From: a virus
Length of the DNA: 37,396 bases
Virus record (IMG/VR): IMGVR_UViG_3300047496_000026
Coordinates: 1-37,396 of that record
Direction: 5' to 3' (one strand)
Of the stretch, positions 1-5,748 are shown piece by piece; within the stretch, counting starts at the first letter, position 1; each line of letters opens with the position of its first letter. The notes beneath the pieces were generated by a model. It was given only the letters and a program-made list of their open reading frames with translations. It did not search any database and was not told where the DNA came from. The position numbers and the translations under genes are program-made.

Positions 1-7
1 CCTCTCT
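1..7. repeat. 7-bp direct terminal repeat, left copy
   Basis: The first seven bases, CCTCTCT, are identical to the last seven (37390-37396). This could be a short cohesive-end or terminal repeat, an assembly overlap, or chance; seven bases is too short to decide from sequence alone. Confidence 0.4.
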
Positions 8-55
8 GTAGGGGTGCGGCGCGTGGGCCAAATGGGAACGCGCAGCCGAGATGTT

Positions 56-191
56 GCTATATAGGCAGTTCCGCTATCGGTCGTCTAAAGGGTATATGAC
101 ACCGTGCAACATTAGCTATATGAGGGAGGGAGGGAGCCTACGCTATAGGTCTATAGCTAGTGGTGTCAGCAGCTATAACGTTAGCGATAGC
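56..191. repeat. GCTATA motif cluster with a 16-bp inverted repeat
   Basis: GCTAT(A) occurs at 56, 73, 115, 142 and 172 on the + strand and as ATAGC at 153 and 187. The copies at 142-148 and 151-157 form a perfect inverted repeat, GCTATAG-GT-CTATAGC. Seven copies in about 135 bases of GC-rich noncoding DNA looks like an operator or initiator-protein array in front of the rightward operon. The binding protein is unknown; the HTH and RHH proteins near 17 kb are candidates by inference only. Confidence 0.5.
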
Positions 192-223
192 AGTGAGAAG
201 TAACGTTATATAGAAGCGACATC

Positions 224-270
224 GGCAGGCAGCATGGCAGGCAGCATGGCAGGCAGCATGGCAGGCAGCA
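224..270. repeat. 12-bp tandem repeat, 3.9 copies
   Basis: The unit GGCAGGCAGCAT repeats head to tail at 224-235, 236-247, 248-259 and 260-270, the last lacking one base. Degenerate GGCAGCA copies follow to about 300. Iteron-like arrays often mark replication origins or regulator sites. No iteron-binding replication protein was recognised, so the function is open. Confidence 0.75.
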
Positions 271-385
271 GTGGTGGTGGCAGCAACGGTGCCGGGTGCT
301 GCCGTGCCGTGAGCAACACTGCCGTTAGCGTTTGCAAGGCTTGACAAGGGTGTGTAGACTCACTCCGTTGGCAACGGTTGCCAGC

Positions 386-404
386 GGGTGAGTGAGATAG
401 GAAG
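386..404 (+). promoter_or_regulatory. GGGTGAGTGA element and ribosome-binding site of the first gene
   Basis: GGGTGAGTGA at 386-395 is the same ten bases that precede three downstream genes of this operon (2669-2678, 2913-2922, 3068-3077). Here it lies 13 bases before the ATG at 409, and a second purine-rich stretch, AGGAAG at 399-404, sits closer to that ATG. The shared element suggests a common translation or regulatory signal for the operon. It also favours the ATG at 409 over the in-frame GTG at 388, which lies inside the element. Confidence 0.5.
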
Positions 405-408
405 ACAG

Positions 409-1770
409 ATGACACTGATTAGGCACAACGAGAGAACGGGTAGCAAGACCCCGACAACGTTTGCCCACGATACGGAGCAGATCGACGTTAACGGGTGCTT
501 CGTACCGGGGCATACCGGACGGCAGTACACGTCGGCAGCTAACCCGTGCAAGGGATGCGGAGGCTACGGCAAGCTAGTTGCCATCCAGAAGGTGAGCCGG
601 AATGAGTACCCGAAGGGAAGTGTGATCCCTGAGCGGTACCGGATCGGCAGCAAGGTGAGCAGCACCGAACCGGTGCCTAGCGTGCCGGTTGCCAGCATCC
701 CTGAGCCGACACCGGTAACCAAGATCATGCAGGGTTCTGAGCCGCCGCACCGTGCGCCGCACGGTGCGGCGGTTGCCGTTGGCAGTCAGGGTGGAACCGA
801 CCCGGTACACGCTACTGATGGCAGCGTGCCGGTTGGCAGTGTGCCGACTGCACCCGTTGCGACTGACAAGGCAGCGGACGCGATCAGTCAGCTACTGGCA
901 ACTCTCGTCCCTGACATGGACAAGATCACTGCCGACATTGCGAACGCTACCGAGACTGTGCGGGCCGACATGCTGGCAGACGTTGAGCAGCGGATCGCGA
1001 ACCTGTTGGTTCCGCAGCGGGTAGAGGTAGTAAGTCAGGACAAGGTTGTTACGCAGGTTGCCGGTACTGTGAACCCTGCATTCAACAAAGTTCTGACGTG
1101 GCTGGGTTGCCGGATGCATGTCTACCTCGTCGGTCCTGCCGGGTGCGGTAAAACCACGCTGGCACGGCAGGCAGCAGAGGCACTAGGCGTGCCGTTCTAC
1201 ACGACTGGACAGGTACTGAGCAGTCACCAGGTAGAGGGGTTCGTCGATGCGGGTGGCACATACCATCCGACAGCGTTTAGGCAGGCGTATGAGCACGGTG
1301 GGTTGTGGCTGGCCGATGAGATTGACGCTTGGGACTCTGAGGCGTTGCTGACTGCGAACGCTGCGCTAGCGAATGGTCACGCTACGTTTCCTGACAGCCC
1401 GCATCCGGTGAAGGCTCATTCTGACTTCTATGTGATCGCAGCGGCTAACACGTTTGGCCACGGTGCCGACAGGGTGTATGTCGGTCGGGTTGAGCTTGAT
1501 GGTGCCACGCTTGATCGGTTCATTCCGGTTGAGGTCGGGTATGACAAGGCGCTAGAGGCTCAGATTGCCGAGGGCCAGTCGGAATGGCTTGACCTTGTTT
1601 GGCGGGTGCGGGCTAACGCTGCCAGCCAGCGGGTGCGGGTGGTCGTCAGCACCCGTGCCGTGACGGCGGGAGTGCGAGGGTTGCGGGCTGGCTTGCCGTT
1701 CAATGAGGTCGCCAACACGGTGCTGCGTAGGGACATGGACGACACGACATGGGAGAAGGTGAGCAAGTGA
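409..1770 (+). CDS. MoxR/CobS-type AAA+ ATPase
   Basis: A 453-residue ATPase that probably remodels a protein partner using ATP. The N-terminus has a possible zinc knuckle (C..NPCKGCGG, roughly residues 30-50). A Pro/Val/Ala-rich linker follows (about 85-165), then a helical stretch. The AAA+ core has Walker A GPAGCGKTT near residue 242, Walker B LWLADEIDAWD near 299, sensor AAANTFG near 341 and an arginine-finger-like LDRF near 365. This order matches the MoxR/CobS group, which usually works with a VWA or CobT-like partner and is common in phages. The next gene overlaps its stop by four bases and is the likely partner. Start choice: ATG 409 with AGGAAG upstream; GTG 388 is the alternative. 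Confidence 0.85.
   Translation: MTLIRHNERTGSKTPTTFAHDTEQIDVNGCFVPGHTGRQYTSAANPCKGCGGYGKLVAIQKVSRNEYPKGSVIPERYRIGSKVSSTEPVPSVPVASIPEPTPVTKIMQGSEPPHRAPHGAAVAVGSQGGTDPVHATDGSVPVGSVPTAPVATDKAADAISQLLATLVPDMDKITADIANATETVRADMLADVEQRIANLLVPQRVEVVSQDKVVTQVAGTVNPAFNKVLTWLGCRMHVYLVGPAGCGKTTLARQAAEALGVPFYTTGQVLSSHQVEGFVDAGGTYHPTAFRQAYEHGGLWLADEIDAWDSEALLTANAALANGHATFPDSPHPVKAHSDFYVIAAANTFGHGADRVYVGRVELDGATLDRFIPVEVGYDKALEAQIAEGQSEWLDLVWRVRANAASQRVRVVVSTRAVTAGVRGLRAGLPFNEVANTVLRRDMDDTTWEKVSK
742..772. repeat. perfect palindrome, 15-bp arms, 1-bp spacer
   Basis: Bases 742-756 and 758-772 are perfect reverse complements around a single C. The palindrome lies inside the ATPase gene, in the part encoding its low-complexity linker (PPHRAPHG). 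It would form a very stable RNA or single-stranded DNA hairpin, so it may slow translation or mark a replication or recombination site. Confidence 0.85.
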
Positions 1771-2594
1771 CCACCCTGTACTCAGACTTCTACAGTGTCG
1801 ATGATGTTCTGAGGGTTGTGGACAGTCCGCTGCCTGACGGTAGTGGCCAGTCATCCCGAGAGAATAGTGCTAGGGATGAATGGGATCTAGGGCTGGGTTG
1901 GGACGGTTCCTACGCTGCCTATGTCGGCGGGTGGGCCGAGGGTGCGAGGAAAGCACTAGACCTTGCCGACACTCTCACGCCCGCACCTAAGGCGCGTAGG
2001 ACCACGCTCAAGCGCTCCGTAACGGGTGGGTTTCCGAATGTCGGAGCTCACCTAGCGGGAGCGCCTAATGCCATGTACCGGGTGTCGAAGAAGACTGCAC
2101 ACGGTAGGCCGTATGTCCATCTGTTTGTGCCGATCAGCTACTCCGCAGGGGTAGAGGCAGAGACAGCGTTCAACAGAGGGTGTGCGATCGTGGCGGTAGT
2201 CGATGCGCTAGAGACTGCCGGGTGCCGGGTGAAGATCACTCTAACTAGGTCAAGCACCGTTGCGAAGTCTGACAACCTGATCATGCGTTTTATGGTGAAG
2301 GACTATCAGGATCGGTTGGATATCGACCAACTTATCTTCACTGCTGCTCACCCTGCGTTCTTCCGTAGGATCGTTTTCGCACTACAAGAGCGGAGCGAGC
2401 ATGCCACGGCACGGCAGGCTACTAGGAGCGGGTATGGCACTCCTATAGGTATCAGTGAGCCTGACTGTCCGGTAGAGGGTAACGAGACACGGGTAATGCT
2501 CCCGAGGCTTGAGAGTAACGGAGGCACGCCCGAGACATTCCTTAGGCAGATGGTGGCCAGTCTGCCTGAGGATATACAGACGGAGATTGCCTGA
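1767..2594 (+). CDS. conserved partner protein of the AAA+ ATPase
   Basis: A 275-residue protein that starts at a GTG overlapping the ATPase stop (GTGA), with GGAGAAGGTGAG upstream, so the two are translationally coupled. It carries GGWAEGARKA near residue 55 and an NVGAHLAGAPNAMYRV block near 90, followed by an alternating hydrophobic/polar region (VHLFVPISYS, AIVAVVDALE) that looks like a Rossmann or VWA-like fold without a clear MIDAS motif. Phage proteins of this kind commonly sit beside MoxR/CobS ATPases; it may belong to the family labelled DUF7192, but this is from memory and not checked. Probable substrate adaptor or effector of the ATPase. Confidence 0.7.
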   Translation: MTTLYSDFYSVDDVLRVVDSPLPDGSGQSSRENSARDEWDLGLGWDGSYAAYVGGWAEGARKALDLADTLTPAPKARRTTLKRSVTGGFPNVGAHLAGAPNAMYRVSKKTAHGRPYVHLFVPISYSAGVEAETAFNRGCAIVAVVDALETAGCRVKITLTRSSTVAKSDNLIMRFMVKDYQDRLDIDQLIFTAAHPAFFRRIVFALQERSEHATARQATRSGYGTPIGISEPDCPVEGNETRVMLPRLESNGGTPETFLRQMVASLPEDIQTEIA

Positions 2595-2679
2595 CGTAGC
2601 GGGCTACCACCTAGTGATGATATGCTAGGTGGTAGCACGATACGGCAGATAGTCGTATCACTTATGAAGGGTGAGTGAC
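2595..2679 (+). promoter_or_regulatory. structured leader 1: two hairpins and GGGTGAGTGA
   Basis: Hairpin A has a perfect 12-bp stem (2603-2614 with 2625-2636, 10-nt loop). Hairpin B is GATACG/CGTATC (2639-2644 with 2654-2659) with a 9-nt loop starting GCAGAT. AAGGGTGAGTGA (2667-2678) then serves as ribosome-binding site for the ATG at 2680. There is no U-run, so hairpin A is not a standard terminator. The same three-part design precedes the next gene, with base changes in hairpin B that keep pairing. Confidence 0.7.
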
Positions 2680-2841
2680 ATGGAAGCTCCCGAGGGTATG
2701 GAAGAAGTCGAAGTGATCGACATTGTGGAGATGCGGGTATCTCCTGACGGCACTATGGGACTGATGACAGTTCTGTTTGCCATCCCACAGGATCCCGAGA
2801 TGGTGGAAGATGAGCTTCAGTCCATCATTGCCGAAGGCTAG
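2680..2841 (+). CDS. 53-aa acidic protein of unknown function
   Basis: Encodes a 53-residue, strongly acidic peptide (starts MEAPEGMEEVEVID, ends QSIIAEG). It has no cysteine pairs and no membrane segment; a predicted beta-helix mix is likely. The ATG follows AAGGGTGAGTGA by one base and a structured leader precedes it. The reading frame is clean and its tight placement supports a real gene. I do not recognise the family. Its place in the early operon suggests a host-takeover or regulatory peptide, which is inference. Confidence 0.7.
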   Translation: MEAPEGMEEVEVIDIVEMRVSPDGTMGLMTVLFAIPQDPEMVEDELQSIIAEG

Positions 2842-2924
2842 TCAGGACATAGCGGGAGGTACCCTATCGGCGGGTAGGGTGCCTCACGATATGGCAGATG
2901 ACTATATCAGAAGGGTGAGTGAAA
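2842..2924 (+). promoter_or_regulatory. structured leader 2: two hairpins and GGGTGAGTGA
   Basis: Hairpin A' has a 13-bp stem with G-U pairs (2856-2868 with 2873-2885) closed by a GGCG tetraloop. Hairpin B' is GATATG/TATATC (2888-2893 with 2903-2908) with a 9-nt loop starting GCAGAT, as in leader 1. AAGGGTGAGTGA follows at 2911-2922. Against leader 1, the C-G pair 2643/2655 is replaced by T-A 2892/2904, and G-C 2644/2654 by G-U, so pairing is kept while sequence changes. Hairpin A' shares no obvious sequence with hairpin A. Confidence 0.7.
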
Positions 2925-3077
2925 ATGGACATCGCATACGATCCCGAAGGGGATAACGAAGACCTTGTGGAGTATCTCGCCGGTCGGTTGCTTGAGCGAC
3001 TGGCAGCGGGTGAGCGTGGTCAGGGTGTCGAAGGTATCTTCGGTGCCGGGTGCGTTACCGATGGAAAGGGTGAGTGA
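2925..3077 (+). CDS. 50-aa protein of unknown function
   Basis: A 50-residue peptide beginning MDIAYDPEGDNEDLVEYLAG, acidic at the front with one predicted helix (EYLAGRLLERLAAG). Its ATG follows AAGGGTGAGTGA by two bases. The gene's own stop codon (3075-3077) is part of another copy of AAGGGTGAGTGA, which serves as ribosome-binding site of the next gene, so the two are coupled. No family recognised. Confidence 0.65.
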   Translation: MDIAYDPEGDNEDLVEYLAGRLLERLAAGERGQGVEGIFGAGCVTDGKGE

Positions 3078-3079
3078 AA

Positions 3080-3265
3080 ATGGCTACTACGGAACAGGTA
3101 CGGCACTACCAGGCACTAGCCGAAGAGGCAGCGCACGGCAGCTTGGTGGATGCATGGCGACGGATTGAGTACATGGAGCGTCAACGGTTGGAAGAGTCAG
3201 CCAACCGTGGCTATGTCGTCAGTGACGGGCGGGTTGTGCGGGACGTGTGGGGTGATGCCCGATGA
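3080..3265 (+). CDS. 61-aa helical protein of unknown function
   Basis: A 61-residue, probably helical protein (MATTEQVRHYQALAEEAAHG...) with mixed charge and a short C-terminal strand-like part (GYVVSDGRVVRDVWG). The ATG at 3080 lies two bases after the third AAGGGTGAGTGA (3066-3077). A GTG at 3074 overlapping the previous stop would add two residues. The next gene starts inside its stop (ATGA). No family recognised. Confidence 0.65.
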   Translation: MATTEQVRHYQALAEEAAHGSLVDAWRRIEYMERQRLEESANRGYVVSDGRVVRDVWGDAR

Positions 3266-3486
3266 TGTTTCCCGGTGCCGGTGCCAACATCTACCGCAAC
3301 GAGGCAGGGGAGGTGCTCGGGTGGGACTACCCGAGCGAACCGGACCCATACGACTACGACGACGAACGTCCCGAGGTATGGGACGAAGACGACGACGACG
3401 AGCCGGAACCGGACGAGGAACCGGAACCGGAGCAGTTCATAGACCCGGCTACCGAAGACGACATTCGGGATGGTAGCCTGGAATAG
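3262..3486 (+). CDS. hyperacidic 74-aa protein
   Basis: By my count it has 29 Asp/Glu and only 3 Arg and no Lys in 74 residues, a net charge near -26. The first 24 residues (MMFPGAGANIYRNEAGEVLG) look folded; the rest is an acidic Pro-rich tail with runs such as DEDDDDEPEPDEEPEPE. It is the last gene of the rightward operon and starts by ATGA overlap with the gene before. Such charge is typical of DNA-mimic inhibitors of host DNA-binding proteins, but also of disordered acidic tails; no fold is assigned. Confidence 0.75.
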   Translation: MMFPGAGANIYRNEAGEVLGWDYPSEPDPYDYDDERPEVWDEDDDDEPEPDEEPEPEQFIDPATEDDIRDGSLE

Positions 3487-3489
3487 TTC

Positions 3490-3541
3490 TCACTCACCCG
3501 AGAGCAATCGACCCCGTGGATTCCGGTCCACGGGGTCTTTT
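3490..3541 (+). terminator. rho-independent terminator of the rightward operon
   Basis: A perfect 11-bp stem, GACCCCGTGGA at 3510-3520 with TCCACGGGGTC at 3527-3537, and a 6-base loop is followed by TTTT. It lies 24 bases after the last rightward stop. Just before it, at 3490-3499, is TCACTCACCC, the exact reverse complement of the operon's GGGTGAGTGA element, so the transcript 3' end could pair with its own ribosome-binding sites. Confidence 0.9.
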
Positions 3542-3636
3542 GCGTCCTGGGGGCATGGAGCGGATTCCCGGCACCCTAGTACCGGGGCACGGATTCCAGG
3601 GGCACACGGGGGATTCTAGAGGGCGGTTTTTCCGTC
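3542..3636. repeat. convergent intergenic region with GGATTC repeats
   Basis: This gap separates the rightward operon from the end of the leftward lysis genes. GGATTC occurs at 3518, 3562, 3591 and 3611. An 8-bp hairpin with one G-U pair lies at about 3568-3587 (CCCGGCAC/GTACCGGG). A second short stem at about 3619-3638 has a T5 loop. No clear leftward U-run terminator was found. Confidence 0.45.
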
Positions 3637-3978
3637 CTAGGCAGGATCGGGGTGGGGGGACGGGTCCACGGCGGGTAGTTTCCCGTTGGGCCGTCCCGCC
3701 TGCGCGCTCATCCATCCTTCGATGCGAGCGACCGACATAGAAGTGACGACGGCAGCTTGTCGGGCGGTTTCTGCATCGACGCCGAGCTTGTCTATTTTGC
3801 GGTCCTGTTCGTCTAGCCGGGCACCTAACGTTATCTTGACGAGCCAAGCGAAGAAGCCGACAATGACGGCAACTCCACCAAGTACTGCTAACCACAGTTC
3901 GACATTGACTCCCGAGGTGTGAACTGGGGGATTGTCGATAACGTTAGTCAGGACAAACAGGTGACTGAGGTCAATCAC
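3637..3978 (-). CDS. single-span membrane protein, probable lysis accessory or holin
   Basis: The 113-residue protein has one strong membrane segment at about residues 27-50 (LWLAVLGGVAVIVGFFAWLV), then a charged helix (LDEQDRKIDKLGVDAE) and a Pro-rich tail. Start: GTG overlapping the endolysin stop (GTGA at 3975-3978); the longer frame upstream only reads through the endolysin gene out of frame. Position after the endolysin and topology fit a lysis-cassette membrane protein such as a second holin, antiholin or spanin-like factor. It is the last gene of the leftward set. Confidence 0.7.
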   Translation of the reverse strand: MIDLSHLFVLTNVIDNPPVHTSGVNVELWLAVLGGVAVIVGFFAWLVKITLGARLDEQDRKIDKLGVDAETARQAAVVTSMSVARIEGWMSAQAGRPNGKLPAVDPSPHPDPA

Positions 3979-4775
3979 GGGAGAGCTTGGACTCCCCAAC
4001 CTCCTGCGTTTACTGATTGGGCAAAATAGTAGACGGTTTGGGTTGCGTCTTCGATGGTCACTACACACTGGCCGTTGATGACAGCGACTTGGGGGAGTTG
4101 ATCGGGGATGGTGAGCTTTGCGCCCGAGACTCCACCGGACAAGTTAGAGATTGGTTCGTTGTACCAGCGACCGGCAACGTTCCACTTGTGCCATAGTGTG
4201 CCGAACGAGACTTGCAGAACGTCTTGCTGTCCGGGCTTGAAAGCGAACGGTGCAGTCTGCATTACCGGTCCTTTGAACGGTGGAGGAATGGGGGCAGAGA
4301 TACTTTTACCGGGTTGCCAACCGTCCAAGAACACTGACTCATCGTAGGAGCCACGGTCGGCATATTGGTGACCGATGCTGCCGGGGTAGAGGACTGGCCC
4401 GTTACCGGGGTAGGCAGCGATCCACCAGTCGATGAGAGCTTGTGGCAGCCCGAGGTCGATAGTGGCCTGACGGTAGCTAGGCCAGTCGGAGTAGGAACAG
4501 TAGAGGCACGGCACCACAAGTTCCGCCAGCTTCGACTTTGCGAAGACTGCTGCTTGTGGGGGTGAGTAGTCTCCACGTTCTCCATCGGCAACAACGGCCT
4601 GCGTTGGGTCGGTGATAGGGAGGGCTGATATCGGGACGTGGATGGAGGATGGGTACTTCTCCACCATTGCAGAAAACGATGGCCAAGCTCCATCGACGTA
4701 GCCAAGAGCGTAGTCGGGTGGAGGAACAGTAGCCGGGATGCTGGCCGGATCGGTTGCGTCATAGCCAACCGCCAC
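3975..4775 (-). CDS. endolysin with glycoside-hydrolase-like (Rv2525c/GH25-like) domain
   Basis: A 266-residue peptidoglycan-degrading enzyme by pattern. Residues 1-155 resemble the glycoside-hydrolase-like domain of actinophage lysins: GYDATDPASIP at the start, YALGYVDGAWPS, VVADGERGD with an acidic pair suited to catalysis, LYCSYSDWPSY, and GPVLYPGSIGHQYADRG. A Pro-rich linker near 175 joins a C-terminal beta-rich domain (LWHKWNVAGRWYNE, VYYFAQSVNAGGWGV), probably cell-wall binding. It starts at GTG 4775, three bases after the previous stop, and sits between two membrane proteins as in a lysis cassette. Confidence 0.8.
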   Translation of the reverse strand: MAVGYDATDPASIPATVPPPDYALGYVDGAWPSFSAMVEKYPSSIHVPISALPITDPTQAVVADGERGDYSPPQAAVFAKSKLAELVVPCLYCSYSDWPSYRQATIDLGLPQALIDWWIAAYPGNGPVLYPGSIGHQYADRGSYDESVFLDGWQPGKSISAPIPPPFKGPVMQTAPFAFKPGQQDVLQVSFGTLWHKWNVAGRWYNEPISNLSGGVSGAKLTIPDQLPQVAVINGQCVVTIEDATQTVYYFAQSVNAGGWGVQALP

Positions 4776-4778
4776 TTG

Positions 4779-5459
4779 TCAGGTGATGTAACAGTAGAGA
4801 ATGTTGACGGTGGGCGTGATCGTGGTGAGGGCAGTGCCGAGGGCTGGCACGGTGGTCTGACCGGTGCTGCTTGTTCCACCAATGATCGGGGGCACGGTTG
4901 CCGTGGCAACGTTACCGGCGACGGCCCCGGCGAAGTTCGGCTGGGTTCCACCGTTGGCGACCATCACGCCGATGTAGTAGATGCCCGAGGTGGCAACGGT
5001 GTAGGCACTGGTCATGGCGAACGTGATGGCAGCGTTCGCACCGATAGCAGCAGAGGTACCGTCCACAGAGGCAGCGACGGGGACCGGTGCAGAGGCGGGA
5101 CCGGTGCAGAGCACGGCCCACTGGTGGGTGAGGGTGGCACCGGCCTGCGATCCGGTGAACACAACAATGTTGTTGATGACCTGACCCTTGGTGAGATAGA
5201 CAGCCGCCATGCCGATCGTGCCCGAGGCAAGAGCGATGGCCTGAGAGGATACGGCGGGGCGGGAAAGGGTGGCCGCTACTGCGTTGGCTGGAGACAGGTC
5301 GAATGAACCCTGAGCGCCCATAGAGGCAGCAGCGTCAGCCAGGAGAGCGTTGAGTTCGCCTTCCCCGAGAGAGGACGGCGTGACGCCGAGGTTGAGCAAC
5401 CACTGTCGGAGGATTTCACCCTTGCCCTGAGAGGTAACGTCAGCAAGTGAGGTCGGCAT
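4779..5459 (-). CDS. beta-rich virion-associated protein, probable tail fibre or appendage
   Basis: A 226-residue protein with a short helical N-terminus (EILRQWLLNLGVTPSSLG) and a Ser/Thr/Ala/Gly-rich beta-sandwich-like body (AVYLTKGQVINNIVVFTG, SGIYYIGVMVANGGTQPNF). Such proteins occur near fibres and lysis genes in actinophages and may bind the host surface. AAAGGACACAAC precedes the ATG, nearly identical to the ribosome-binding site of the gene at 7960. It lies between holin and endolysin. No enzyme motif is visible. Confidence 0.6.
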   Translation of the reverse strand: MPTSLADVTSQGKGEILRQWLLNLGVTPSSLGEGELNALLADAAASMGAQGSFDLSPANAVAATLSRPAVSSQAIALASGTIGMAAVYLTKGQVINNIVVFTGSQAGATLTHQWAVLCTGPASAPVPVAASVDGTSAAIGANAAITFAMTSAYTVATSGIYYIGVMVANGGTQPNFAGAVAGNVATATVPPIIGGTSSTGQTTVPALGTALTTITPTVNILYCYIT

Positions 5460-5469
5460 GTTGTGTCCT

Positions 5470-5748
5470 TTACGGTAGTGGTGTAGAGCCGGGGGTGGAA
5501 GTGGGTGTTGAGTTCAGTCCGATATCTTGGACTGCCGAACGGTAATCGAACCCCTGCATGATCCGCTCCGTGGCCACCAGGACGACGGAGGCGGTGCCCA
5601 TACCCGCTCGCCACGCCGGGGGCAGGACCGATGCGATCTGCGTTGCCGTGGTGGCCAGGATGCCGACGAGGCCGATCAGACCGGGCCAGGTGGGGATTTT
5701 CCATTGGAGGCGGTTGGCCGGGGCGGCTGGGGTCGATGGAGTTGTCAT
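5470..5748 (-). CDS. holin, two membrane segments
   Basis: A 92-residue protein with membrane segments at about 21-43 (WPGLIGLVGILATTATQIAS) and 47-66 (GMGTASVVLVATERIM), a short Pro turn between them and a Thr/Pro-rich hydrophilic tail. This size and topology fit a phage holin that opens the cytoplasmic membrane for the endolysin encoded two genes downstream. The start overlaps the previous stop (ATGA at 5745-5748), which settles the start against longer upstream frame extensions. Confidence 0.75.
   Translation of the reverse strand: MTTPSTPAAPANRLQWKIPTWPGLIGLVGILATTATQIASVLPPAWRAGMGTASVVLVATERIMQGFDYRSAVQDIGLNSTPTSTPGSTPLP

Larger units (their letters stand above)
1..408. promoter_or_regulatory. 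left-end noncoding control region
   Basis: No convincing gene lies in these 408 bases; the short leftward frames here are low-complexity translations of repeats. The region precedes the only rightward operon and, if the ends are joined, is continuous with the noncoding 180 bases at the right end. It holds a cluster of GCTATA motifs, a 12-bp tandem repeat, a small inverted repeat (arms 19-24 and 38-43) and a GGGTGAGTGA element just before the first gene. A TTGACA hexamer lies at 341-346 but no good -10 follows at normal spacing, so no promoter is assigned. A role in early transcription, replication start or packaging is inferred from position. Confidence 0.6.

Noticed and set aside
341-369. 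TTGACA at 341-346 as a promoter -35 box for the rightward operon
   Set aside because: No -10-like hexamer at 16-18 bases; the nearest candidate (TAGACT) is only 8 bases away.
138-551. Several leftward ORFs of 60-70 codons across the left end
   Set aside because: They translate repeats (ACHAACHAACH) or are antisense to the AAA+ gene, with no ribosome-binding site and no conserved-looking sequence.
4262-4951. 229-codon leftward ORF overlapping the endolysin
   Set aside because: Pro/Ser/Arg-rich shadow composition; the endolysin frame has recognisable domain text over the same bases.
4638-5306. 222-codon rightward ORF opposite the fibre-like and endolysin genes
   Set aside because: Gly/Asp/Arg-rich antisense text typical of GC-rich coding DNA, no ribosome-binding site, no domain.
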